Source: Aphrophora alni
Taxonomy: Eukaryota; Arthropoda; Insecta; Hemiptera; Aphrophoridae
Length of the DNA: 64,000 bases
Direction: 5' to 3'
Assembly (NCBI GenBank): GCA_963513935.1
Contig: OY740776.1
Span: forward strand, 12,554,724 to 12,618,723
A program made the position numbers and the translations under genes. Of the stretch, positions 48,200 through 58,740 are shown piece by piece. The notes beneath the pieces are model-generated. The model did not search any database. It saw only the letters and a list, made by a program, of their open reading frames with translations, and was not told the DNA's origin. Numbering within the stretch: the first letter of the stretch is position 1; each line of letters opens with the position of its first letter.

Positions 48200-49325
48200 C
48201 TCTTTCTTTCCTTTGCATCAAAATTTATATACAGGACTGATTACACTGATTACACTTAAATGTGTCTGTATTGTGTGCGTTAATATTAATTTACTTTTGT
48301 CGGTCACTATTTTGTTGTAGTTTTTTTTTTTTGATTATTGGAATTATTTTCTGAAATGTTGTTTTGTATTTTGTCTAGTATGTATTGACTGACTATGTTG
48401 ATGTATTTCTTGTATTGTTTGTGTAATATTAAAAATTAACTATGGCTATGCAATTGTTTATGTTTACGGCCATAATATGTATATCCAAATATGTATATAT
48501 GTATGTATGTATGTTAAGGATATTTGAATTCTAATTTTGATCTGATTAAATTATAAAATTAATTTGAATTCGTTATCAACCTCAAAACGAATTCTCCTTC
48601 AAAACCGTTAAAATCATAAATTGACCTATCATATCTGGAGTTAAAGAATCCAATCATAAACAACAAAAAAGGAAAACTCAAACCCTGAGACGATACAAAA
48701 TGTAAAATAAAATATATAGCAGAAATCAAAGAATTTATGGGACATAAGAAAGAACAACATGTGCGGCAAATAGCGCTATGGGATTGCCTCCACAAGATGG
48801 TCTTGCAATATTGGATAAAGGGTGTTCAAATAATGTCCAGAATTACAACTAAACGTTGGTTGTTTTCATTTTGTAGCCCGTAAAACGAATAAATGTTCTT
48901 TAACTAAGTAATACAACCAAACCAAAGAATTTTTCAAAATTTAATCGTTTTCATATATACACAGTAATAGAGAAAATAACGTGAAAGATGAAAAATCTAT
49001 TAGAGTTTATTTTGGAATTATCCACATTAGTTCATATGAATGACGAGCAATACGTTGAATGTACAATGAAAGAAATTCTCCAAAATAAAACACTAACAAC
49101 ACAAAGACTGTATAGTTATGTTTATTCTATCTTATGTACATTTCAATATCAGTGCTACCATCACCAGAGGTACAATACACGCTAACCTTACTAACTACAA
49201 TTACTAATAAAAGAAAATTCCCCCAAAAACACACTGATTTTCTTCGGTTTTGATGTGAGGAATAAGCTTTAGAAGTTTTGGGACGATTTTGGGAAACATC
49301 CTGAATATGTTGAATATGTTGTACA
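48200..49325. other. AT-rich non-coding stretch
   Basis: No gene recognised; a small 'gtat' microsatellite lies near 48490-48513. Open frames at 48559-48795 (minus) and 48988-49185 (plus) have no recognisable motif. Confidence 0.35.
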
Positions 49326-49329
49326 CGTT

Positions 49330-49531
49330 TAAACGCAAAAAACCTTTCGGCCAACATCACCATATAAAAAAGAGCATAAAATAAAAGTCCTCTAGCCTTC
49401 CTTCTAAAACCCTAATAGCGTCAGGGTCGGGAAAGAACAACAGTTGGTCAAGAGAGACTTGTTAGGAAAGATGAAAGAAAGGGATCTAACCCAAGACTAC
49501 ATTAAAAAAGGTAGTAGATTCAGCTATAGGC
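49330..49531 (+). repeat. Dispersed repeat family B, copy
   Basis: The best-preserved full-order copy: 'aaacctttcggccaacatca', 'taatagcgtcagggtcggga', 'cagttggtcaagagagactt' and 'gggatctaacccaagactac'. It is cut by family A sequence starting at 49532. Confidence 0.75.
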
Positions 49532-49660
49532 CCTACCATTATCAAACGGGGAATGCGGTTGAACGAAGGGTCGTCTCACTCTAACGCACGCGGCATCACA
49601 CACAGCCGCGCAGAGTATTAGGAATGGCCGGTATCTGCCGTGGGCCAACCACATGAGTTA
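49532..49660 (+). repeat. Family A dispersed element, truncated copy 3
   Basis: This copy contains the first 130 bases of family A ('attatcaaacggggaatgcg', 'cactctaacgcacgcg', 'cgcgcagagtatta'). It begins inside a family B copy, so it inserted after that copy, and it stops after 'atgagttat'. Confidence 0.75.
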
Positions 49661-49739
49661 TATATAGGTAAGCCCGTACCCACTATAATGAGCCCCTGAG
49701 GGTTATATATCACTATAAATGAGCCCCGGAAAGTAAATT

Positions 49740-49900
49740 CGTGAGATAGAAAACCAAAAACTTAAAAATCTTCCACAGGGCGGTTCGTAAAAGACGTGAT
49801 TTCTCAAAATCGGCATTACCAATTTCGTTCAAATTTTAGTGAAATGAATGACTGTGTGAAAAATCGCAGGTAAAAGAATTTTACGTTTTAGGATAATTGG
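49740..49900. repeat. Family D dispersed repeat, partner of 36975
   Basis: Shared segments are 'tctcaaaatcgg' and 'gttcaaattttagtgaaa'; similarity fades on both sides. Confidence 0.5.
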
Positions 49901-50031
49901 TATAAAACCAAAATAAACCTTGACCGCCGTCATTAAAAACTTGATTTTAATCAAATACGATATCTTTATATATATTGTTTTCAAAGTTGCCGTCATTGGT
50001 TAGCCTATATAGTAATGATTGAAGCACTCCG

Positions 50032-50034
<3 letters not shown>

Positions 50035-50072
<38 letters not shown>
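50035..50072. repeat. (TA)n microsatellite
   Basis: About 19 uninterrupted TA dinucleotides. Confidence 0.95.
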
Positions 50073-50076
<4 letters not shown>

Positions 50077-50384
50077 TTATATTCATCCCACTTCAACAAT
50101 ATTTATAAGCGAGTTGAAAAATACTTTCGTTAATGAACACTTTGCATAATCAATCCAAGTTGTAAATAAACCTAACGTACAGTCGAGATAGTAACTAGAA
50201 ATGTACTTTACAAGTGCTAAAACAGACGTTAATTAACAATTGATACAATTTAACCGTGACGTTTTTAATCGTAAAAGCAACGCGACCATATCCAAATATT
50301 TTAATATAAAACTATTTTGTCGGCCTTTGGAAGCTTTAGATTTTGTTAAAGTCGTGACATTACTTAACTCTCTAACTATCCAGT

Positions 50385-50530
50385 TGCTCGGTGTTTGGCA
50401 ATCCCGAGATATCTTAACTGGATCTACACTTCTTTCTCTCTTGACCAACTCTTGTTCTCTTCCAACCCTGACGCTATTAGAGTATTCGAAGGCAAGTTTT
50501 TCCAAAGTCGAGAAAAATAAATCTCTTTTC
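50385..50530 (-). repeat. Dispersed repeat family B, reverse-oriented copy
   Basis: It reads 'ggcaatcccgagatatctta', 'ctggatctacacttctttct' and 'cttgaccaactcttgttctc', the reverse complement of the family B order. The central 'ggatctaacccaagac' segment is deleted. Confidence 0.65.
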
Positions 50531-50869
50531 CACAAATTAAACTACATTACCCAGTTTAAAAGATCACTCAGTTTGTTAACATAATACAAAGAAACAATTT
50601 GGTAGTTGTTCAGTCAGACTAAGTGTGATATCTAACATCGAAACAGTGAATTATTCAATTTAACAAGGAGCGACATGTTGTTCTTGGGCTGCTGATGTTT
50701 GTAAATGAATATGAAGCGATGAGGTGTTTTCAAAGAACCTACCCAAATGTTATTAGTCTACAAGACGGCACGAGGTCTTTATTTTATCCTCTCTTCTTCT
50801 TTTTCTTCCTTTTACAGGTCAATTGTGACCTAACTGAAAAAAAAATCACTTAATTTCTTCATCGCTGTT

Positions 50870-51050
50870 CTTTAGTAACGGAAATTGCCAGTGACAGAAA
50901 TCGACGGACATTGAATGGTGAACACGTTCAACATTTTGATGCCAACGTGAACCTCTCGACATTATTTTAAAATTACACCTTCATTTGATATTGACAATCC
51001 TTATTTTGATATAGGTCATTCTGAGGAATGTAGATATTGCAATGCGTTGA
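50870..51050 (+). pseudogene. Helitron protein remnant at the edge of the 39-bp array
   Basis: The plus-strand translation contains SDRNRRTLNGEHVQHFDANV and, after a frameshift, HYFKITPSFDIDNPYFDIG followed by EECRYCNALTK and a stop. The same order (NRRTLN...FDDNMNFKL, KITPS, NPYFDVG, DECRYCSAL) is found on the minus strand at 42005-42200. This is therefore another fragment of the same Helitron family, in opposite orientation. At CRYCNAL it passes without a break into the tandem array. Confidence 0.75.
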
Positions 51051-54036
51051 CAAAATAACCAGACAAATGTAGATATTGCAGTGCGTTGACAAAATAACCA
51101 CACAAATGTAGATATTGCAGTGCGTTGACAACATAACCACACAAATGTAGATATTGCAATGCGTTGACAAAATAACCACACAAATGTGATATTGCAGTAA
51201 ATTGACAAAATAACCACACAAATGTAGATATTGCAGTGCATTAAAAAATAACCACACAAATGTAGATATTGCAGTGCGTTGACAACATAACCACACAAAT
51301 GTAGATATTGCAATGCGTTGACAAAATAACCACACAAATGTAGATATTGCAGTGAATTGACAAAATAACCACACAAATGTAGATATTGCAGTGCGTTGAC
51401 AACATAACCACACAAATGTAGATATTGCAGTGCGTTGACAAAATAACCACACAAATGTAGATATTGCAGTGCGTTAACAAAATAACCACACAAATGTAGA
51501 TATTGCAGTGCGTTGATAAAATACCACACAAATGTAGATATTGCAGTGCGTTGACAACATAACCACACAAATGTAGATATTGCAGTGCGTTGACAAAATA
51601 ACCACACAAATGTAGATATTGCAGTGCGTTAACAAAATAACCACACAAATGTAGATATTGTAGTGCGCAGACAAAATAACCATACAAATGTAGATATTGC
51701 AGTGCGTTGACAAAATAACCATACAAATTTAGATATTGCAGTGCGTTGACAAAATAACCACACAAATGTAGATATTGCAGTGCGTTGACAAAATAACCGG
51801 ACAAATGTAGATATTGCAATGCGTTGACAAAATAACCAGACAAATATAGATATTGCAGTGTGTTGACAACATAACCACACAAATGTAGATATTGCAGTGC
51901 GTTGACAAAATAACCGGACAAATGTAGATATTGCAATGCGTTGACAAAATAACCAGACAAATATAGATATTGCAGTGTGTTGACAACATAACCACACAAA
52001 TGTAGATATTGCAGTGCGTTGATAAAATACCACACAAATGTAGATATTGCAGTGCGTTGACAACATAACCACACAAATGTAGATATTGCAGTGCGTTGAC
52101 AAAATAACCACACAAATGTAGATATTGCAGTGCGTTAACAAAATAACCACACAAATGTAGATATTGTAGTGCGCAGACAAAATAACCATACAAATGTAGA
52201 TATTGCAGTGCGTTGACAAAATAACCATACAAATGTAGATATTGCAGTGCGTTGACAAAATAACCACACAAATGTAGATATTGCAGTGCGTTGACAAAAT
52301 AACCGGACAAATGTAGATATTGCAATGCGTTGACAAAATAACCAGACAAATGTAGATATTGCAGTGTGTTGACAACATAACCACACAAATGTAGATATTG
52401 CAGTGCGTTGACAACATAACCACAAAAATGTAGATATTGCAGTGCGTTGACAAAATAACCACACAAATGTAGATATTGCAGTGCGTTGACAACATAACCA
52501 CACAAATGTAGATATTGCAATGCGTTGACAAAATAACCACACAAATGTAGATATTGCAGTGCGTTGACAAAATAACCACACAAATGTAGATATTGCAATG
52601 CGTTGACAAAATAACCAGACAAATATAGATATTGCAGTGTGTTGACAACATAACCACAAAAATGTAGATATTGCAGTGCGTTGACAACATAACCACACAA
52701 ATGTAGATATTGCAGTGCGTTGACAAAATAACCACACAAATGTAGATATTGCAGTGCGTTAACAAAATAACCACACAAATGTAGATATTGTAGTGCGCAG
52801 ACAAAATAACCATACAAATGTAGATATTGCAGTGCGTTGACATAATAACCATACAAATGTAGATATTGCAGTGCGTTGACAAAATAACCACACAAATGTA
52901 GATATTGCAGTGCGTTGACAAAATAACCGGACAAATATAGATATTGCAATACGTTGACAAAATAACCAGACAAATGTAGATATTGCAGTGTGTTGACAAA
53001 ATAACCACACAAATGTAGATATTGCAATGTGTTGACAAAGTAACCAGACAAATGCAGATATTGCAATGCGTTGACAAAATAACCAGACAAATGTAGATAT
53101 TGCAACGCGTTGACAAAATAACCACACAAATGTAGATATTGCAGTGCGTTGACAAAATAACCACACAAATATAGATATTGCAGTGTGTTGACAAAGTAAC
53201 CAGACAAATGTAGATATTGCAATGCGTTGACAAAATAACCAGACAAATGTAGATATTGCAGTGTGTTGACAAAGTAACCAGACAAATGTAGATATTGCAA
53301 TGCGTTGACAAAATAACCTGACAAATGTAGATATTGCAACGCGTTGACAAAATAACCACACAAATGTAGATATTGCAGTGTGTTGACAAAATAACCACAC
53401 AAATATAGATATTGCAGTGTGTTGACAAAGTAACCAGACAAATGTAGATATTGCAATGCGTTGACAAAATAACCAGACAAATGTAGATATTGCAACGCGT
53501 TGACAAAATAACCACACAAATGTAGATATTGCAGTGCGTTGATAAAATACCCGGACAAATGTAGATATTGCAGTGCGTTGACAACATAACCACACAATGT
53601 AGATATTGTAGTGTGTTGACAACATAACCACACAAATATAGATATTGCAGTGCGTTGACAAAATAACCACACAAATGTAGATATTGCAGTGCGTTGATAA
53701 AATACCCGGACAAATGTAGATATTGCAGTGCGTTGACAACATAACCACACAAATGTAGATATTGTAGTGTGTTGACAACATAACCACACAAATATAGATA
53801 TTGCAGTGCGTTGACAAAATAACCACACAAATGTAGATATTACAGTGCGTTAACAAAATAACCACACAAATGTAGATATTGCAGTGCGTTGACAAAATAA
53901 CCACACAAATGTAGATATTGCAGTGCGTTGACAACATAACCACACAAATATAGATATTGCGGTGCGTTGACAAAATAACCACACAAATGTAGATATTGTA
54001 GTGTGTTGACAACATAACCACACAAATGTAGATATT
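51027..54036. repeat. 39-bp tandem array, about 77 units, derived from Helitron sequence
   Basis: The unit begins 'aatgtagatattgcagtgcg' and continues 'ttgacaaaataaccacaca'. Period 39 keeps frames: on the plus strand each unit reads CRYCSALTK, stop, PHK; the minus strand is open in all three frames for hundreds of codons, an effect of the repeat rather than coding. Variants include 'aacataacc' for 'aaaataacc', 'gtgtgttg' for 'gtgcgttg', 'accagac'/'accggac' for 'accacac', and 'gtgcgcag'. Blocks of variants recur (for example the 'cggacaaatgtag...cagacaaatatag' pair near 51797 and 51913), indicating block duplication. The last unit degrades at 54036. Confidence 0.95.
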
Positions 54037-54667
54037 CTAAACTGTTGAAATTCTTAATGGAAACAACTACTTCTCAAATATAAATATTGTTTAAAAAATT
54101 CTACATAATTATAGAAGATATTTTATTTCCAACTTTTGCATCGACAAGTATAAAATTATAACTGTTTAATGATGAATAGTTTTATTAGGATATTATTTCG
54201 ATTGTGAGAAAGTTTGTGCGCTTTTATATACATTTGGAAACATAACTTTTTTGTAAACTACTTATCCGATAAAAAATAAAATAAAAAAACCAACAGTTGC
54301 CGAAATATGTGAAACTATAAAGTGAAACCCCCAAAAGCAATTGCGAAAAAACGTTGATTAGACCTAAAATTGTTTTCCCCATAAAAAGTTTGTCTATATT
54401 TAGATTAGAGAGGGTGTAGTTGCCGCCACCAGGCACCGCCACAGTCAATACGACCCGCCTTCAAGGTTTCAATACAGCCTATTTCACACGATAAAACTTG
54501 TACTCTCCACATTCAAGAATGGTTTGCTATTTTGTAATGTTTTCTGTGCGATAAGAAAACATACAAATCTATTCGTTCTACATTTCACTACACAAAGTAT
54601 GCGTATCTTACAATCCAATTGAACAAAAATATTGCACAAACTTTCCCACTATATCCCCACAACCAAA
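54037..54667. other. AT-rich non-coding stretch
   Basis: No gene or repeat recognised. Confidence 0.35.
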
Positions 54668-54910
54668 TACAGGGTGCTTCAAAAAGAAATTTTAAACTTT
54701 CTAAACATATAATTTATTCAGAGCTGGTTTTGGTGTCATTTTGTAGCAACCTTGTAGTTAGTTAGGTTCAATGTAATTTCTATTGTTAATTTTGCATTTC
54801 ATCTGAAGTCGATTTACTAACAAATCCGCAGGAGCATCTCAGGGGTAACTGCAGCATAGATTCTTACTGTGCGCTCAACGAGACAAGCTGGTACCACAGT
54901 TTTTTTTATA

Positions 54911-55409
54911 AGATTACGTGGGGTTGGCTCGACGTGGGGTTAGCTCGACACTTTGGGGAACTAGGGTCATCTGTTCAAACTCCTGCTTAATGAGCAACCC
55001 TTCTTGGAATTGGAGGTGTTTGTTTGTTCGGTCAGCCGAAGAGCGACACTCAAGTGACGAGGTTCGTCGTCTGTCAGAATAGTATGACTTGTTATTCGCG
55101 GGTAGTATTCTCGGGTCTTGGCTAGTCCTTGGCTAACCTGGTATCCTTTAAAACTAACAGAAAGACAATACCAATCATAACTATTCTCAACTCATAAGGC
55201 ACTGTTGAAGTTTATTTAGGTATCCAATTCGATGATATGTCATATTGTCGATGGGCTTTATGATTGCGATGACTATACTTCCTAACCTAACCTAACCTAA
55301 CCTAACCTAACCTATACCCGCCCGACTGGTACCTGATCCGTTCACATTTCCAGGAAGTGATTGCTATCGACTGGGGCGGCCAATATGTCGAGCCAACCCT
55401 ACGACATCT
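54911..55409. mobile_element. 499-bp inverted-repeat element carrying a telomere-like tract
   Basis: The left end AGATTACGTGGGGTTGGCTC and the right end, reverse complemented AGATGTCGTAGGGTTGGCTC, form inverted repeats of about 27 bases. The hexamer TTTATA is present at 54905-54910 and 55410-55415 and may be the target duplication. 'gggttggctcgac' is repeated just inside the left end as 'gggttagctcgac'. The interior has no recognised coding frame. Confidence 0.65.
55281..55314. repeat. Interstitial telomeric repeat (CCTAA)6-7
   Basis: Six perfect CCTAA units plus CCTA. TTAGG is the ancestral arthropod telomere repeat. The tract is internal to the inverted-repeat element at 54911-55409. Confidence 0.9.
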
Positions 55410-55859
55410 TTTATAATAGTGGTAAATCCTTGATAAAACCCCAGATGTAAAAATTGAGAGTTGTCAGAACCAGTGAACAATGCAATCGCCCGACCTCGAC
55501 CCAAGTACCTGCGAAGCGCTTACTGAAGAAATCCCAGAGCTCGTTGAGTGCGTCATCTTCCTGACTATGCGGCTTTCTTAATCATTCCCATCAATCTGTC
55601 AGATCAAAAGGTTTTCCAGCATGTCCAGGTACAATAGTCCGTTAATAGATGTTAACTTTTGAGCTATCACGAACAAATTCGAAAGATTGTTGTGGATTTT
55701 CACTGCTCAAAATCATATTAGCTTTAAATTATGATTAAGGTTCATATTAGCTACAACGTCAGGTATGTTGAAAACAGCTAAATAATGTTAACTCTTACAA
55801 GGTAGAGGTTATAAAATCAAAACTTTGCAAATCAATATCTGGCTCACTGGTTCACTGCT

Positions 55860-56254
55860 CACTGGCTCAACTTCCAATGGGGGACGACCCTCAAGGAGTC
55901 AAAAGGAAATCTTAAATATAAGCATAGGTTCATATCGATGTACATCAAATTAAAGGTCTTTATTAGTAGAGTAAAATGCTGCAAATAACAACTACCTAAA
56001 GCAAGTATGTTTCCTGTTTGCAGGTTACCCACTATCAGTTACAACTTTCTCTTAAGACCTATCATGGTCAATGCATTTTCCTTATTTGATTTAATATGAA
56101 CTTTAAACCCACGCTATTTTAGCTAGGGTCAACCTTTTGAGGTCGGGTTTGCATCATTGTGTTCTATTTCGATGTACAACTCAACCTATGCTCTCAATTA
56201 AGATTTCCTACTTACTCCTTCTGGGTCGTCCCCCTGGAAAGGTGGCGGTCCACT
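55860..56254. mobile_element. Inverted-repeat MITE, about 395 bp
   Basis: The left arm (55860-55945) and right arm (56165-56254, reverse complement) share 'gggggacgaccc', 'aaggagt', 'aggaaatctta' and 'agcataggtt'. No target duplication was identified. The interior is non-coding. Confidence 0.65.
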
Positions 56255-56671
56255 GAATACGTACAGAAATAGGTTTTGGTGTCCATTAACAATGTGCAAA
56301 GCTTTGTAGCTCTATCTGTAATGGTTAAGCAAATATTAAGTCGTCCCTGGACTTATTTAACACGCTGCATACTGGTTTATATATATTTATCTCTTAATAA
56401 ATAATAAAGGTGTTACAGTCGAAACAAAAAATTTTAGTATTACGCAATGAAAAACAGTCAAGATTCGAAATTTAAAAAAATAGTTCCTGTAATAAAATCA
56501 GCTATTGTATTTACCTACAGATGTAATTGAGGGATAGGCCTAATTCTTTGTTTATTTACATGATTTTTTATTTTTAAATACTCTTCCCTTTTATCGAACA
56601 TATTGACGTTTCTGTACATATTGACGTCACTATAATACACAATTCTATACTATAATACATTAATACTATCA

Positions 56672-56905
56672 TTAAGATTGTAAAGAAACTATCACCTCAG
56701 GGTATAACACCTCATCAACCACAAGACCCTGATCGCCCTGATCACATAGCCCATGGAAAAGTTGCAAATCAAAACTTAATAGTTTCCACACATTATTTAA
56801 TTTTTTCACACACTTGAGGCATCTAGAGTCATCAAATTTGGCAAGCACACTAGCAACATCTAACTGCCTTGAGATGTTGATAATTTTAGCTGTCCTATAA
56901 ATTCG
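56672..56905 (-). CDS. Unassigned open stretch, candidate 3'-terminal exon
   Basis: The minus strand is open for 77 codons, ending in TAA (56672-56674), with no ATG at the start. It contains RQLDVASVLAKFDD, SRCLKCVKKLNNVWKLLSFD and FHGLCDQGDQGLVVDE. An acceptor-like 'tttatag' precedes 56894, and AATAAA lies about 100 bases downstream near 56568. The residue mix (balanced charge, CxxC, few Asn/Ile/Lys runs) looks more protein-like than the AT-rich random frames nearby. I recognise no family. It could also be a transposon fragment. There is no other exon in the window that I can connect to it. Confidence 0.3.
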   Translation of the reverse strand, partial: RIYRTAKIINISRQLDVASVLAKFDDSRCLKCVKKLNNVWKLLSFDLQLFHGLCDQGDQGLVVDEVLYPEVIVSLQS

Positions 56906-58055
56906 TCAAAATAATTAAATAATTTGTGGAAAACGTACAAAATTCACTTAACCCTTTCAGTGCCAGAACCAAAATTCAACAAATGTCCGAAAAAATTTTG
57001 GATTAGTACTGCTGAAAAATGTCAGACCGTTTGGTACCGTTTTAGAAAAAGCTAAATAAAAGTCCTAATTTTTCACAAAAATTGATTTTTTTTGATTTTT
57101 TTTAATATTACTTATAACTAAATTCCCTACAATTATATTTTATGCATTTGCCTTTTATTTAATTGTAAAATACTTTAAAATATATCATTCTACTCATCAA
57201 TATTTCTAACATTAAAAAAAAAAAATTATCATGAATAATCACTCTTGAAAAAAAAATGATATCACAAAAAACAGTATCTAAATGTTTACAAACACGCTAA
57301 ATTGATGGGGAACTAACGTTGGAAGAGCTAATTAGTGGATTACTTAAACTTGTAAGGGGAACAAATCTGCTAAGCTAGATTGAGGAGGCTTTAGTTGTAC
57401 AATAGGTCTCTAAACGGGCCCTTAAACTCCAAATATCAATTAATAAATTAAAACACACTATAGATATTTATACTAAATTTTAAGTTACTATCTTCATTTT
57501 TGTGGCCGTTATCTTCTGTACATACAAGCGACTACAACGAAGGACTGACGCCATCTTGAAACTTTTTTTCCCACTTTTCTGAGACCGTGAAACGCGAAAA
57601 TAAGTCGAAAAAACAAAAGTCGAAATTTTTTCCGATTACAAAACTACCCTATTCTTTAAGGTAAGTAAAAATTAAGAAAAAGATTTAAACACCAAAACAA
57701 GAACTAATTACGACGAAAGCTTCTCTTGCAGGTTTCAATTAAAGGTACAGTTTCTTGACATTAATGAAGGCCATTATTACAAGTAAAGGAGGAAACTAGC
57801 TTCGTCTCATTACATTTAAAAACATAAACATTACGTTGGCATACAAAATAATTGGAGGACTAATGAGACTAAAACGTGCTTTGTGTTTGAAGTAGAGTGA
57901 CGGCTCCTTGACACAATCCACAACACTTTATGTAACTGGCAGCGTTTAGCACTTGTTTTGCGGATTTTATTTGGAAATCTATCTAATGCTCACGGTTTGA
58001 CCTTCAGTGTTGGCTTAAAACCCTCCTTAAATTGGATTTTTTGAATATTTTATCG
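56906..58055. other. AT-rich non-coding stretch
   Basis: No gene recognised. A relative of the 42660 short repeat lies near 57590-57660. Confidence 0.35.
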
Positions 58056-58059
58056 GCCG

Positions 58060-58230
58060 CCATTTTGTATTGATGTAAAATAGTGACCTGTTTGCGCAAT
58101 TATTTCTACTAAACAAGACCTTAGAATGAGGTATTGCTCGATTGCGTTTAAAGAGATTTAGAGTCCCCCTCAAAACCCCATTTAGAGGCAAGTGTGAATT
58201 TACCTCATAATGACAAATAAATAAATTTAT
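58060..58230 (+). repeat. Diverged solo arm of the long-inverted-repeat element at 40748
   Basis: 'gtttgcgca', 'tactaaacaagacctta', 'atgaggtattgctcgat' and 'gagtccccctcaaaacccca' follow the same order as the right arm at 41640-41770 ('gtttgcgca', 'tactaaataagcccttt', 'atgaggggtcactcgat', 'gagttccccccccaaccccc'). No opposing arm is visible. Confidence 0.45.
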
Positions 58231-58740
58231 ACAATAAACTTTTCTAAAAATTCAGGTTTCTAGTTTAAAAGTTATGTTATTATTATTATTATTATTTTTT
58301 TTTACGTGTGTTTCAAAGAAGCTTTGGATCTATTTAAATACAGTATTAAAATGTTAAAAAATTTACTATTTTTTTTTATTTTTTTTTTTTTTTGTCATCT
58401 ACTGTATAATAAGTATTAGAGATATGTTATGGAAATAGCAACAAATAAGTCTTCTCTCGTAGCCTATATACGACGAATATTTTTGAGATTCTTTGAATTA
58501 AAAAAAGTGGTTTTGGGAAGGCTGTCTGTCTGTATTGGGGTTTTTTTCTCATTTTTATTGGTAAGTTTTTCTTTTGTGTGGAAGTTTGTTCACAAATTCA
58601 TTATCTTTATAAGATAAATAACATACACATTCTTGAATACGAATTAAAGAAGAAGATTTTTTAAATTAATTACAGTATATAATTTAATCTAACAAACTCG
58701 ATCTTATGAAAGACACGTACGGTCAAGGGCTCACAGAACG

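Larger units (their letters stand above)
54670..55600 (-). pseudogene. Tc1/mariner-type transposase remnant, interrupted
   Basis: The minus strand translates to ALNELWDFFSKRFAGTWVEV, then LNFYIWGFIKDL, equivalent to 'FPNRWIGRGGP' and 'LDFFLWGYIKDLVY'. Beyond the inserted element at 54911-55409 come LVSLSAQ, RIYAAVTPEML-like and RCKIN-like pieces, equivalent to 'RI..A...I.PEML' and 'Rl..C...nG'. A terminus-like CAGGGTGCTTCAAAAAG preceded by TA is present at 54670. It is very decayed; the assignment rests on the order of weak motifs. Confidence 0.5.

Noticed and set aside
51629..53830. 733- and 699-codon minus-strand frames in the 39-bp array
   Set aside because: All three minus frames are open at once because of the period-39 unit. 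The true ancestral frame is on the plus strand (Helitron CRYCSAL) and has a stop in every unit.
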